From contig MU001506.1 in assembly GCA_010093485.1 (NCBI GenBank), positions 620,001 through 684,000 on the forward strand: 64,000 nt of DNA. The letters run 5' to 3'. Origin of the DNA: Karstenula rhodostoma CBS 690.94 (Eukaryota > Ascomycota > Dothideomycetes > Pleosporales > Didymosphaeriaceae). Below are positions 22,513-33,824 of the stretch, in pieces (positions within the stretch are counted from its first letter, which is position 1; each line of letters opens with the position of its first letter). The notes under the pieces are model-generated. The model made no database searches. It saw only the letters and a list, made by a program, of their open reading frames with translations, and was not told the origin of the DNA. The translations under genes and the position numbers were made by a program.

Positions 22513-23980
22513 ATGGATTCAAACGTAGAGAAAGCCGAGGTACTAGATCGGAAACAAACACCAGACAAAATATTCCTACCAATACAAGGCCAAGGTGCTC
22601 CCTTGACCAGGACGAAATCAGCAACATCAAATACGCTGGCTAGAGTATCGTCGCACCTCACCACTCGCTCGATAACGAATCCTGGTCCGCCTCCCGATGG
22701 GGGACTCCAGGCATGGATTCAGGTCTTTTGCGCCTGGCTTGCCGTTACCAACACATGGGGCTTCGTGAACTCCTTTGGCGCTTGTAAGTCGTGATGATGT
22801 CACTCTTCTATCGGGTAGCATGGCTGACTGCGCGATAGTTCAAACGTACTACGCATCGATTCTGCCCGAACCCAATTCGACGATTTCCTGGATTGGATCA
22901 ACGCAAGCGTGTCTATTGTTCGTCGTTGGTATTTTCAGTGGACGCGCTTTCGACGCTGGATGGTTTCGTCCTACGGTATTACTTGGCATCTCTGTCCAGA
23001 TCCTAGGGATATTCACCATGAGCGCAGCAAAGAACTACTGGCAACTGCTGTTGACACAAGGGATATGCACTGGCATAGGAGGAGGGATATTCTTCATGCC
23101 CGTCATGAGCTTGGTGGCTACCTATTTTGCCAAACGTCGCGGCCTAGCCATTGGACTCGTGACAGTTGGCAACTCGGTAGGCGGTATGATTTATCCGACT
23201 GTCGTCCGGCAGCTACTTCCCCAAGTCGGATTCGGCTGGACTGTGAGAGTCCTTGGGTTCATCAACGTGGTCTGCTTGACAGTCGTAATCGCATTCGCCA
23301 AGCCGCGCCTCCCGCCACGAACGAGCGGACCGCTGTGGGATAAAGATTCCTTGAAGGATGTGCCCTACATTATGTTCGTCCTGGGCATCTGCTTCTTGAT
23401 GCCCTCGATATACTTTGTGTTTTACTACGTAAGTACCTTACAGTAGATCGAATTTTGGCTGATACGCTTGCAGGTCGCGTCCTTCGCCCGCGACGAGCTC
23501 GGCATGCCCTACACGCAATCCCTCAACGTCGTCATCATCCTCAACGGCGTCGGCGTCCCCTTCCGCATCCTCCCTGGCTTCATCGGCGACCGTTATCTCG
23601 GCCCTCTTAACACTTTCTCGCTGTGTACCTTCTTCGCCTCAGTGGTTCTCTTCTGCTGGCTTGGCGTCACCTCTATCCCCACATATTACACGTTCATATC
23701 ATTCTATGGCATTTTTGCCGCGGCATTCCAGTCTCTTTTTACCACAGCGATCATGGCGCTTTCGCATGATATAACCAAGACGGGGACGAGGCTGGGTATG
23801 GCGATGACGGTGATTGGATTCAGTGCGTTGGTAGGAGGACCGTTGAGCGGGGCAATCCTCAAGGCGAGCAATTATACGACGACGATTTGTTGGGCTGGAA
23901 CGAGCAGTCTTGTGGGCTGGGGGTTGTGTACGACGGCGAGGATTTGGAAGCATGGGTGGGTGGTGAGGAAGAAGTGTTGA
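22513..23980 (+). CDS. Monocarboxylate-type MFS transporter
   Basis: Exons 22513-22783, 22839-23428 and 23474-23980, with introns of 55 and 45 nt; 455 aa. The N-terminal signature PPDGGLQAWIQVFCAWLAVT followed by WGFVNSFGAFQTYY is diagnostic of the fungal monocarboxylate-porter (MCT/MCH) branch of the major facilitator superfamily. About twelve hydrophobic segments are seen, including IGGGIFFMPVMSLVATYFAK, with the loop motif FAKRRGLAIGLVTVGNSVGG between helices 4 and 5. The size fits the family. Substrates of most such fungal proteins are unknown; related ones move carboxylates, riboflavin or secondary metabolites. It is convergent with the SAT4-type gene. Transport role is secure, substrate is not. 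Confidence 0.88.
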
Positions 23981-24550
23981 AAGACGTGTATGAAGATTCA
24001 TGGGTTCTTGCTGGGGTTGTTCGAGCAGATGATACCCATTACGTCCATGGTTTACAGCAACAGTTACGATACACTGAATGAGTAATATGTCCGACGAGGA
24101 AGACGTTGGGGAAGAGACAAATCCATATTTATGAATTACGAAATTCAATTGCTTTGGCAGCCCACTTGGACTGTCACCCAAATCCGATACGTTGAAATGA
24201 TCGAGTTTATATTGGGAGGAAATTCACGGGTTTGGATGCGGAACCGGGACCGGAGCTAATTTGGAGGCGTACATGCGCCTGTTTGCTGTGACACGCCGGC
24301 CGCTATTCCACAGAATTATTTTGGCACTGGGTAGCTCTCTCCACCCCTTCAATCAACGTCATAAAATCTAACAGCGGATCTTTTCAAGCAGCGTCCGATT
24401 GAACCAGTCTTTGAAACCGCTATTCAGTAATCCCCTCGATTCCTCCATCATGTTCGAGGTTAGGGTAGGTCATGAACTTTCGGAAACAAGCTGTTTCTGA
24501 ATGTGTTAGACACGGAACAAATTGATGACGTGTTGTCTTAATTTTGTCAC

Positions 24551-25758
24551 TCAGCCAAAGAAAGCACCCTGTTGATGTTGGTCCCCCAATTCGATATCTT
24601 CGACCGACTTGGTTGACAGCGAAGACGACTTCCACAAGACCGGCCGCAAATCCTCGTCACTTACGATATGCCCAATCGTTGGAAAAGTCGCTGGACGTGG
24701 TCGGAGAACAAATGGTGGTATCAGGGCAGATAATCTGTGCCTGACGCCTTGGAAAGCTTGAACATTCCTGTAAGTATACGCCAGCGAAGGCATGCAGGCA
24801 CACATGACGCCTATCATCAACTCGCACGTTCTACAGCAAGCATTAGATGTATGTTGAGATTGTTCCCTGCGCAACTTGACTCACATGGCGATGTTGGTAG
24901 CAAACAGCAAGTATACGACATTTTCAGTGGTGCCCTTCCTCGTTCGGAAGTACAAAGCAACAACTGAACAGATGCATGCCCTACACCGCTTCAGTATAAG
25001 CAGAGATGGCGTTCGCAGGATGAGCGTTTGTACGTACAGCAGACCCGACAGAAAGATCAGCACGGCGCCCAATTTCTTCCTCCTGGAGACATTTAAATTC
25101 GCCACGGCAATGATGGGTAGTAGGAGGATGGTGATGTCGGAAGCCAGCCCAAAAGCGGATATGGGGATAGCGACCATCCCGTATACCATTATTTTACGCA
25201 TAACAGAGAGATACAAGGTTGCCACTGTGAAAGCCGTGTAGGCCGCGACGCTCACAGAAAGCCCTACAGCGGCGCTGACTCGCATCCATCGGAGTTGGTA
25301 GAAGAGTTGGAGATAGAGGATGAAGAAGGTTGCTTTCAGGAATCCGTAAGTGACCGGTAGAACAGTGAGCAGAACGAAGGCCGGGGTGACAAACGCGTCG
25401 TCTTCGAGCGCTTTGAAGATGCTGTTGCCGTGAAGATCTGTATCGAGGTTTCCGCGGGTCGAGATCCAGAGCGTAGTTGAGTACAATATAAGAGTGCCAA
25501 TCACGGCCATGAGGAGAGTGCCTGTGAGTACTTAGTCAATGCTTCTCGTCAACGTCGTTTGAGAGTATTCTATATACCGTCATCCCAGCGGCATTGCTGC
25601 ACTAGCCATAGCTTTACATAGACACGATTTGCCAGAAACGTCACCATGAACACTAGCAAGACCGATGTGACAATCTCCTGCTGGGTTCTGATACGATCTA
25701 TCTTGGCCCAGGATGACGACAAATCTTGACCTTGACCAAAAGAACCCATGGCGGACAT
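24551..25758 (-). CDS. SAT4/Pth11-related seven-helix membrane protein
   Basis: Exons (minus) 25758-25578, 25521-25038, 24980-24885 and 24830-24551; 346 aa. Introns are 56, 57 and 54 nt. The middle one has no stop in frame, but removing it restores the expected helix LSGLLACICSVVALYFR. The arrangement matches the fungal rhodopsin-like SAT4 family: an Arg-Val-Tyr-Val-Lys loop with Trp (NRVYVKLWLVQQCRWDDG), VLPVTYGFLKATFFILYLQL, the helix GMVAIPISAFGLASDITILL, and the closing ELMIGVMCACMPSLAY. Proteins of this group include Pth11-like surface sensors, but most are uncharacterised. The usual long cytosolic tail is present but poorly conserved, so the last exon's 3' end is less certain. Start chosen at the first ATG in frame. 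Confidence 0.75.
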
Positions 25759-26611
25759 GGTCGAGCAGTTGGCCCGCAATAGATGCCGTGTCGGACTTTG
25801 GGTTTTCAGCCGGCTAGATTCGGTACCCTATGGTGTTTGAGCCAGACGCGCAGAAAGGACATTGGAAGTAATAAATGCGAAGTTCGGGAACGAATGAAAC
25901 AACCCACACAGTAAAGACGAAAACATGATACAAGGGGTTCCTTGGTGGTGCAGTGTTCAACACGAGAGCAACGGGCACAGGACGAACCCAGATTTCATAT
26001 AACAGGATTCAGCAAGGGATCGGCGTCTCCGCGCACACCGTGTGGAGGCGGGGGAATGTCGTGTAGCGCCACCCCCAGGAATGCAGCTCAAAGCCGCTTA
26101 CCTTACTGCTTCGGTTGCTTGTGTTACGATACAGACGGGCCTTGTTATTGATCTCGGCTTCATCTATCGCGAATTGAGGTAGATTTTCCAGTAAGAGCCA
26201 ATAACAAGGACCCGCAAGGCTTCCAAGAACATATTTTCGGACTATAAATTGATCAAACACACACACGAATGAAATAGCCCGATCTTCGGTCTGACTCTAG
26301 CACACTAATCGCGACCCCGCTATCGCAGCTGGATCTGGTATTGTAGCACCATTTCATTTATAGAATATATCATTCCATTTGGCTTTTCAAAGCTCTCTGG
26401 TGTATCACTGCGTCTCGAACTACATTACTTCCACAACCGGCCTCGGCAGGAAGATCAATTTGTATTCCCAACCAAGAGTATCAATCCAGCTGAAGGAGAA
26501 TAACATCCATTATTGAAAAACAACATGCTAGCACGAGCCCAGTGTTACGATATTCTATACAACGGACATGGTGTTCTATCTCTACTGCTTCTTCTTCTGA
26601 TGCTCTTGCGA
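25759..26611. other. Intergenic region, nothing recognised
   Basis: About 0.85 kb between the start of the SAT4-type gene and the 3' end of the NmrA-like gene. Frames here have no family resemblance. It should hold the SAT4-type gene promoter. Confidence 0.45.
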
Positions 26612-28081
26612 TCACTCACCAAGCTTTATCACAACCCTCTCCTTCGCCCCACCAAAATCCTTCAGAAGCGTCTCCTCATATGGCCTCGTCGCATTCCCCT
26701 CCACCAACTCCTCCAGAAACTTCTCAAACCTCCTAGGCTTCAGATCCGGATACAGCTCCCTCGCATTCAAGTACCCCAGGTACTTCGCATTCTCAAGCGT
26801 CCCATCACCCCGAATCCACTTCGAGCGGCTATACTCGCCAACGCTTAACTTGAACCCCGCGAGCCCGTTACCAGGATCGTTCTTAACGGTGATTGCTAGG
26901 GTAGAGATTGCAGCCTCGAGTGTGTCCGCGGAGACAGTTGAGACGGAAGGCGTCTCGCCGGTCTTGGCTTTGATGAGAGCAACGATCTCGTTCTGGGTGA
27001 TCTCGTCGCCCCACGCGACGACGCTGTGATTGAGCGTGCGTGGGTCGCGGATGATCCGCGCGATGAAGCGGCCGATGTCACGTTTGTCACTGAGCAGAGT
27101 TTTGGTGTTGCCTGGTGGAGTCAGTGGTGTGCTATCAGCTTGTGCATTGCTCGTCTTGTGACAACACAATGTGCCATACTATTGACATACCATCGCCAAA
27201 GATCTCAGGGGTGTCAAACGCGATGGCGTAGTCGAAACGCCCGGATGGGACGCGGAAAAATGAGATCTGGTACCAGTATCCGATATCAATGTAGGTGTAA
27301 GGGAGGTGAGCGTGCCCTTTTGTACGTCAGTATCATGATTCTCCTCTTGGTCGGTGACTATGTCAGAAAGGCTGAGTACAACTGGCCTGTGGATTGTCAA
27401 TCCCGGTGCCATACGCTGTACTCAGACATTCGACGTAGCGCTGGAAGTTAGCTGATCCTTGGTGTGCAAGTGTGAGCAAGTGAGTGAGCAGGGGATTGCG
27501 TATCTGTGGATGGGATACTCCCGGCCACACACTCACTTGAACGACTCGGGAGTCCAATGTTGGACCCCCTAGCAGCACCAACCCAACTTTAGTTCAAGAT
27601 AGCAGGGGTAACTTACAAACTCTCTGATGTACAACCTCCTTCTCATCCCTCAACGCCTTCACGCCTCCCGGCGGAATCACCGGGCCAAAATCGCACGGCA
27701 CAAACCTCTTCACACCAGCCTTTTTTGCCGCATCCACAAGCTTCAGCTGCGCCCGAATGAAATGCGTATTGATCGCGCTGATCAGCGTATCGTACCCCTC
27801 CAACACCTTCGCAAGCTCATCGACATCGCCTGCGAGGTCCCCGACAACGATGGGCAGACCGCGGGTGGCCAAAGCTTTCACAGCTGGTTTCTCCGTCGAA
27901 GATGGCTGCACGAGGCAGGATATATCCTGTACGGAACCGGAAATTATTAGCCTCGCTGAAGAATGCCTTGAACGACGCGAAACTGATCACTTACAAAACT
28001 CCCATCTTCAATCAACCCAGCCAAAATATTGCCGCCAGTCTCGCCATGCGCGCCGAGGAGAAGTACTTTTTGCTTGGCCAT
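26612..28081 (-). CDS. NmrA/isoflavone-reductase-like NAD(P)-binding protein
   Basis: Proposed exons (minus) 28081-27995, 27926-27617, 27316-27191 and 27111-26612; 340 aa. It opens with a Rossmann strand and glycine-rich loop, KVLLLGAHGETGGNILAG. TLISAINTHFIRAQLKLVDA, KKAGVKRFVPCDFGPVIPPG, PYTYIDIGYWYQISFFRVPS, and NTKTLLSDKRDIGRFIARII follow in the order of atypical short-chain reductases related to isoflavone reductase and NmrA. These reduce small aromatic substrates or act as redox sensors; the substrate is unknown. The first, third and fourth exons join cleanly. The second intron would be 300 nt, long for this genome, with an AAG acceptor at 27317, so a small exon may be missing there. 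A TATATAAG (minus, around 28148-28155) lies about 70 bp upstream of the ATG. Confidence 0.78.
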
Positions 28082-28147
28082 TGCTATCAAAGTCAAGCCA
28101 GGCTATTCAGTCCGTTTGATACAGCCACAGAACCGCTGTAGATGCTC

Positions 28148-28155
28148 CTTATATA
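28148..28155 (-). promoter_or_regulatory. TATA box of the NmrA-like gene
   Basis: TATATAAG on the minus strand, about 70 bp upstream of the ATG at 28081, a credible core promoter for that gene. Confidence 0.55.
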
Positions 28156-28890
28156 CCAGATTTCATGTGCGATTCTGACGTTGTGTATTTCTAATTCTGA
28201 CATTGACAAACCAATCGGAGGGTCGCACAATTAGGTGGATGCGGCGTATAGCTAGTTGGATGCGGTGTACAACTAGTTGGATGCGGTGTACAACTAGTTG
28301 GATGCGGCTTAACGGCACAGCTAAGTTTTTGACACGCCATGAGCAACCGGAGGTTATGGAGTTAGCAATATCTAATGGTAGTAGCTTTAGGTAATTGCGA
28401 GATCTAATTCGTAAGCGCGTAAGTTAAAAGGGGGAGCAGATAGCGTAGATAGGGGGTGCTGACGACAGCTGTATGCACTGCGGGTTAGTGGAGCGCATGC
28501 CCTCAGAATCTAGCCCACATGTGTATCAAATATCGAAAATGTGCACAGAAGATACATGGCTGTAGGTGTTTCGATTCTTCCAATCGAGCTTCTTCATGAA
28601 GTATTCAGATGGATCTCATCTCACACTAGCCCGTACGACTATCCTATGTTCCACCCCAACCAACCAAGCGTCCTGTGACACTACCCACCGGACACTAACG
28701 CAGTGTTCGTGCTCGCTAAACCAAAAGCTTCCTTGTGTCCCAGAGCGCACTCATCGCTCGTTATGCTCGCAGCTAACAGAATCGAAAGATGGGAAATCAT
28801 TAAGTAAACATGTACAGTTCGAAGTCGTACGTGAAGCAATGCCTGTCCCGCAGCATCACTATGCTAAAAGTTCTCGCTTCGCCTCAAGGT
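28156..28890. other. TA-rich spacer with tandem repeats
   Basis: Between the NmrA-like promoter and the 3' end of VID21. The first 300 bases are rich in TA steps (TAGCTAG, TTAGGTAATT) and include a four-copy 21-nt tandem repeat. The rest probably contains the VID21 3' UTR. No gene is seen. Confidence 0.5.
28232..28315. repeat. 21-nt tandem repeat, four units
   Basis: Units at 28232-28252, 28253-28273, 28274-28294 and 28295-28315. The two central units are identical (TAGTTGGATGCGGTGTACAA plus C) and the outer ones diverge. The core GTTGGATGCGG is common to most units. It lies outside any gene. Confidence 0.92.
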
Positions 28891-31800
28891 CTACGTCTGG
28901 GCTTGCTGGACACCAGGGCTTTGCTGTAGCTGCGGGTTCTGTGGTGTTGCACTCCTGCTCGAAGGTCTGGCGGCATTCATACCGGGGCTACCTGCCTGCG
29001 CTCTCTGCTGGCTCATCAACTGCTGCTGGCGAACAAGTTGCTGTTGGTAGTGCTGGACTGCATTCGGGGAAGGGCTGTTGGCACCCATGTTGCCATTCTG
29101 GAGGTACATGTTGCCACCGATTTGAGGAGAGTGGGCCATGCCGGGGGAGCCTGCGGCTGCATTCATTGCCTGTGCGCGTTGTTTTGTTAGGAACCGGGCA
29201 AGATGATCAGACGCCATTTTCTGGACCTGTTCTTGGGACCATTCCGGATGCTGTACCTTTAGATTGTTTTGGATTTGCAGTAATTGCGGCATGTGTCCAC
29301 TGGACAATGGACGAGCAGGAGTCTGCATATTGGGCGTGGCCTGGTTGATGCGAGGGGATCCAGCATTGTTCGACATGCCATTCATCGTAGGAGTCATGTT
29401 GCCGCTCACGTTCTGGCCTGCCATGGACGCCATCATGTTCGCATTCGGCATGTTGGTCATTCCCATATTCTGGGTTAGGTTACTAGCCATGTTGATTTGT
29501 TGCTGTTGAAGCTGGAACTGATGTTGCTGATTAGCAGTAGGAAATTGACCTCTTTGCATGGCCGCCATCTGAGCCTGGTTCGGGGGACCCATCCGCTGGG
29601 AATTGGACATGTTCGCCTGCATCTGCGCCTGGGGGACACCGGTGGAGCCCATTGACATTCCGCCGTTCATATTCGCATTTGGAAAGCCCTGTTGCATAGC
29701 CTGGTTTTGCTGAGCCCGAGCCGCCATAGCAGCGTTAGCAGCTGTATTTGAGCCTGGAGCAGCGTTCGCCATCTGTGGAGTAAGATTAGGATTGGACCCA
29801 GGCGTTCCCATCCGTGGTTGTTGACCGGAACCGTTGGCGAGGCCTTGCGCCTGCATCTGTGCGGTACGCTGCGCCATTTGCTACGTGCTATTAGCCACAC
29901 GGATATAGAATAAACATTCATACGTACCCTCGCATGCATTTCCTGCTGCTGCTGCTCAAGAAGCTTCTGTTTGATCCTTTGCTCACGTTCCCACTTGAGC
30001 CGCGAGAATTCTTGAGGCGTATGGACGTTACTCTTAGGCTGCATGGGTTCTTGCGCTTTGCGCAGCGCGGCTGCTTTCTGCGACTCGGCTTGCTTGTGCG
30101 CAATAGACTCGCGCTTCCGAGCCAACTTTCGCATTCCATCGATGATGGCAAGATGCCTGTTCTCTCTCCTCCTTTCAACACGAATGGGTTGGTTTGTCCG
30201 CCTTCGAGGTGTTTGAGCAGGGATGTTCTGACCGCTTTGCTGTTGTTGCTGGATGAGTTGCTGCTGAGCTTGGTGCTGTGCTGCAACAGTCCTTTGCGCT
30301 TGCTCGAGCCGACTTTGGTAGGTACGGAAGTACTGCGTTTTGGACATCTCCGCTGGCAACCCTTCAAGCTGCACCCAGCGTTCAAAGCATTCCCAAGGTG
30401 TGCGCCGACCGGATCCAGCTACGAGCATCGACGGCAGAGCAAGCTGCTGTGCAACTAATGACCAGTTGAAAGTGTACTCCTTCACCAACGCACGCAGCTT
30501 TTGATCCTCTTCCCACAACCACTGTGAAGACTGCCTATTTTCGAAGAAAGACACTGAAGGCATTGGGAACTCGGTAGGGGGCCTGAACTGGTGAGAGGCT
30601 TGAAGTCGATCGCGGATATGTCTATTCTCGGGGTTGAACAAGGCTACATCGCTCATGTCTGGTGGTAGATCGTTGCGGTGGAATAATCTTCTTCCAGGAG
30701 TAGAGGGCATGGAATGTTCGGCTGAAGTTCCCGACCTGCTTGGTGGAGCAGACGACTCATCCTCGCAGTCATATTCGTAACGGCTGCGCTTCCTTGGGGG
30801 TCCCCTTACTTGTGACACAAGTTTACCACATACGAATTTGGAAACAGGGGCAAGAGGAGGGTCTACAAAAGACAGAGGTGTAACGTCGCTCGCTCCTTCA
30901 AGAATCGGCTCGTACAAAGGGAGTTCATGCAGCATCGTATCGCTGGCGGGTGTTCGATTGATTTTCAGGACGACATCGTTGAAGCCTAGAGAGAAGAGGG
31001 AGGCGGGCGGGTTCAAGTATAACGGAGACAACAATTCGTCATCATCCACATAAGACTCGCTTTCCGCATCCCCGCCTGAATGGACCAGATCCGGAGTGGG
31101 TGCATCATCCATGTCTAGGTCTGCCGCACTCGACTTCGGTATACGGGCTTTGATTCTTAACGACGTTCGTTCCTCGGGCGTGCTATTCACGTAATCCGCA
31201 CACCATCCGGCGAAAGTAGCGGCGAGGGATTGCTTCCATTTCCTTTCCTCTTTGAAGTCAGTCTGCATCCATTTCATCTCGGCAATTAAATGGTCGTGAT
31301 GGGTAACAGGCCGCTCGGGTTCAGCAGACTTCTTCAATTGCCGAAGCGACCACCGATTCGCATTTTGCAACTGGTAAACCCTCTTGAGAATCTTGTAGTC
31401 ATGGGCCTCGCGAATGGTGGCAAGAACACCAGCCGTGGATACTGTCTTTCGTGCAGACGTTACTAAATCCATGAGAGGCGATGATCGGGGTGGGTGATGC
31501 GCCTGGTAATTGAAAAGTCCCTGCAGATAATCCCTGCTGGAATCCTGGGATGCGCCTTGAAGAGAAGCGTAGTCCTCATTGTACAACTGTAGCGCCTTTG
31601 AGGCCCTGTTCAGATCAGGCTTAGCAAAGATGACGGTCGACACTTCTTTACGCTTCTGCTCCTTCAATGGCCGAGTGGGGCTTGTGGTCACCGGTATGTT
31701 GCTTGAGCGTGGCGTAAGGACGACCTTCACAGGCGATTTCTCTGCACGTTCTTCAATGATTTGAGCAATGGACTTATGCTGTTGGACACCAGATGAGAAT

Positions 31801-33518
31801 CGTGTTGGCGTACTTTCGGAATCGGGGGTAATCGATGAGGCCGGCTGCTCTCTTGGTGGAACAGGTGCTTCGTCCATCTCTACATCATTGTCTGCAGGCG
31901 GGGTCGGATGCTCCTGGCCGAATGGGGATTGTTGCCGATGCTCTTCAACTGCACTTTCTGACGTTTCGGGCTCTGCCGTTGACGGATCAGGAGCTGTCGT
32001 GGTAGGCGTCGGAAGTGAGTCAGCCGCCGGTTGCTCAGCAGCGGTTTCCGCCTGTTCCATCTCGATCGCATGAACAATATCCTTGGTAAGATCACTTAGC
32101 GCTTCCGGTCCGGCAGGAGGAGCGCCATCGGACTCGCTCAACCGTGCCTTTCCATCGCGTGCCAGCCGAATAGCCTGCTCATCTTCGATCTGCCTCTCAA
32201 CATCATCCTCCTCAGCGGTACTATCTGCGCGAGCAGATTCCCTTGCCAGACGCATCTGTTCCTGTAATGCGCGCTCATGATCCTCCTTGGCTTCCTCCGC
32301 CACGGGGTCCACAAGACCTGCATCAACAAGTGACTGTCGTCGCTCGCGGAAAGACTCGGATTCCGGGCTAGTGTCTGGAGAGTGATGTTGAGGATGAGGT
32401 GTCGCTTGCGAGTATGGTCCAACGGTTGATGACGGTGACGATGCCAGGTCGGTAGGTATATTCCCATTCGGTAATGCTAATCTCTCCTCCTCTTTGCGTT
32501 CCTTCTCTGCTGCCTTCTCTAGTTTCCGCTCCGTCTCTTGCAATCTTGCCTCCTGTACCTCTTGCGGCGGTAGATGTACTACTTGCGGTGCTTTTGGTGC
32601 CTTTGGCCTTCGTCCGTTCACCGATGCGTCCTCGGGCAGTGCGGCCTCCTCCTCGGTAGATGGTGGTATCGCATCTCGTGGGTCAACAACTCGTCCATCA
32701 GGGACGACCTTCTCTTCTCTCGAGATCTGGACAACGGGTGCTTCTGTTATTGGAGGCACCTGCGGCTGTTCACTGGAAGTCTGGTCATGGCCTGTCGCAT
32801 CGACTGGACATGCGGAAACGGGAGGAGCCTCGACGTCGGATGGGAGTGATGCAGGCTTCGTGACGTTAGATTCGGTTTGCGTCGATTCGTCATCAACAGG
32901 TATTTTCTGTGTCGCAACAGAAGGCGATGCAGATGCGGCGCGCAGCTGTTCTTCCAGGCTGGAACCGACAGCAGTGGTTGGTGACGACTTCGCAAAGGCG
33001 GGGTTGGTAGGCTTCTGGAACGGTGATGTGAGAGGGAGGGGATATGCAAGGGTCGAATCATTAAAGCGTCGTCGTCTGCGTGGAGTGGTTAGCGGAATGC
33101 GCCGACGTTAGTTGCGCGGCCGCGACGACAACAGGTGGTTCGAGAATATAACCTGCTAATAAAGGAAAAGATAGTCTTACTTAGTTATGTCGTTTTCGTC
33201 CAGAAACCGGGCCTCGTTCTCGTCTGGCTCATCGTTGTTGTGGCAGTACTGGACCTCTGGTGGGAGGCCCGTGTTGACGAGGGCTGTATAGCGGTATAGC
33301 TCCAGCAGCTTGCGCTTCAACGAACCGTCGCAAAGCCTGCACGCAACATCAGCATCTCCACCGCCACGCAATAATAAATGAAACCGAGCGATTTTTCTGC
33401 CCATGCGCAGCTATGCGACACCGAAAAGTCGCGAATTAATAGAAAAATCGCAAGTCACTTACGCGATCTCGTTCTTTTTCTCCCGGAAACGCGCATCACG
33501 AGGGCTGTCGAGGGACAT
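28891..33518 (-). CDS. vid21: VID21/EAF1, NuA4 histone acetyltransferase scaffold
   Basis: Exons (minus) 33518-33463, 33336-33181, 33075-29928 and 29880-28891, with introns of 126, 105 and 47 nt; 1449 aa. The first exons give MSLDSPRDARFREKKNEIA and then SLKRKLLELYRYTALV, the N-terminal signature of fungal Vid21. An HSA domain lies at about residues 640-700 (HLIAEMKWMQTDFKEERKWK), the platform for actin and Arp4. A Myb/SANT domain follows at about 915-980 (WLWEEDQKLRALVKEYTFNW and WECFERW). The C-terminal third is a Gln/Asn/Met-rich low-complexity tail. Vid21/Eaf1 is the assembly scaffold of NuA4, which acetylates H4 and H2A in chromatin. The gene diverges from MAK11 with a 306-bp spacer. Stop position assumes no further 3' intron. 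Confidence 0.9.
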
Positions 33519-33824
33519 ATGAAGACCGACAATCGGTGGCCGACATCCGTTTTCCACGAGTGCCGCCAATGTGATGGATTTTCGGGTGTTGGGGTGGTGA
33601 GCGTTGATGGATACGTCGATGGCAGTACTTGGGCTGGTGGGCGGACGGGCTCGCGCGCAATGATGAGGAAAGGAGGACGGGCCTGCGGGCAGCGGCTGGT
33701 CACGTGCCGTGCCCGATAAGCTCCAGCCCCTGTCTAGTGGGGACTAGCGTCCTGCAGTTTCTCAAAATTTCGTGTTGCTGCTGAACGCGTCCAGCAACGT
33801 CAGGTCTACACAAACAACTCCGAA
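33519..33824. promoter_or_regulatory. Bidirectional promoter of VID21 and MAK11
   Basis: Only 306 bp lie between the two start codons, so core promoters and both leaders must share this space. No TATA box is seen, as is common for housekeeping genes. The arrangement would allow co-regulation of a chromatin and a ribosome-biogenesis gene, which is inference. Confidence 0.55.

Noticed and set aside
19459..28081. Secondary-metabolite biosynthetic cluster
   Set aside because: No polyketide synthase, peptide synthetase, terpene cyclase or prenyltransferase is present, and no pathway-specific regulator.
28232..28315. Possible CRISPR array
   Set aside because: Four 21-nt units without spacers in a eukaryotic genome; it is a plain tandem repeat.
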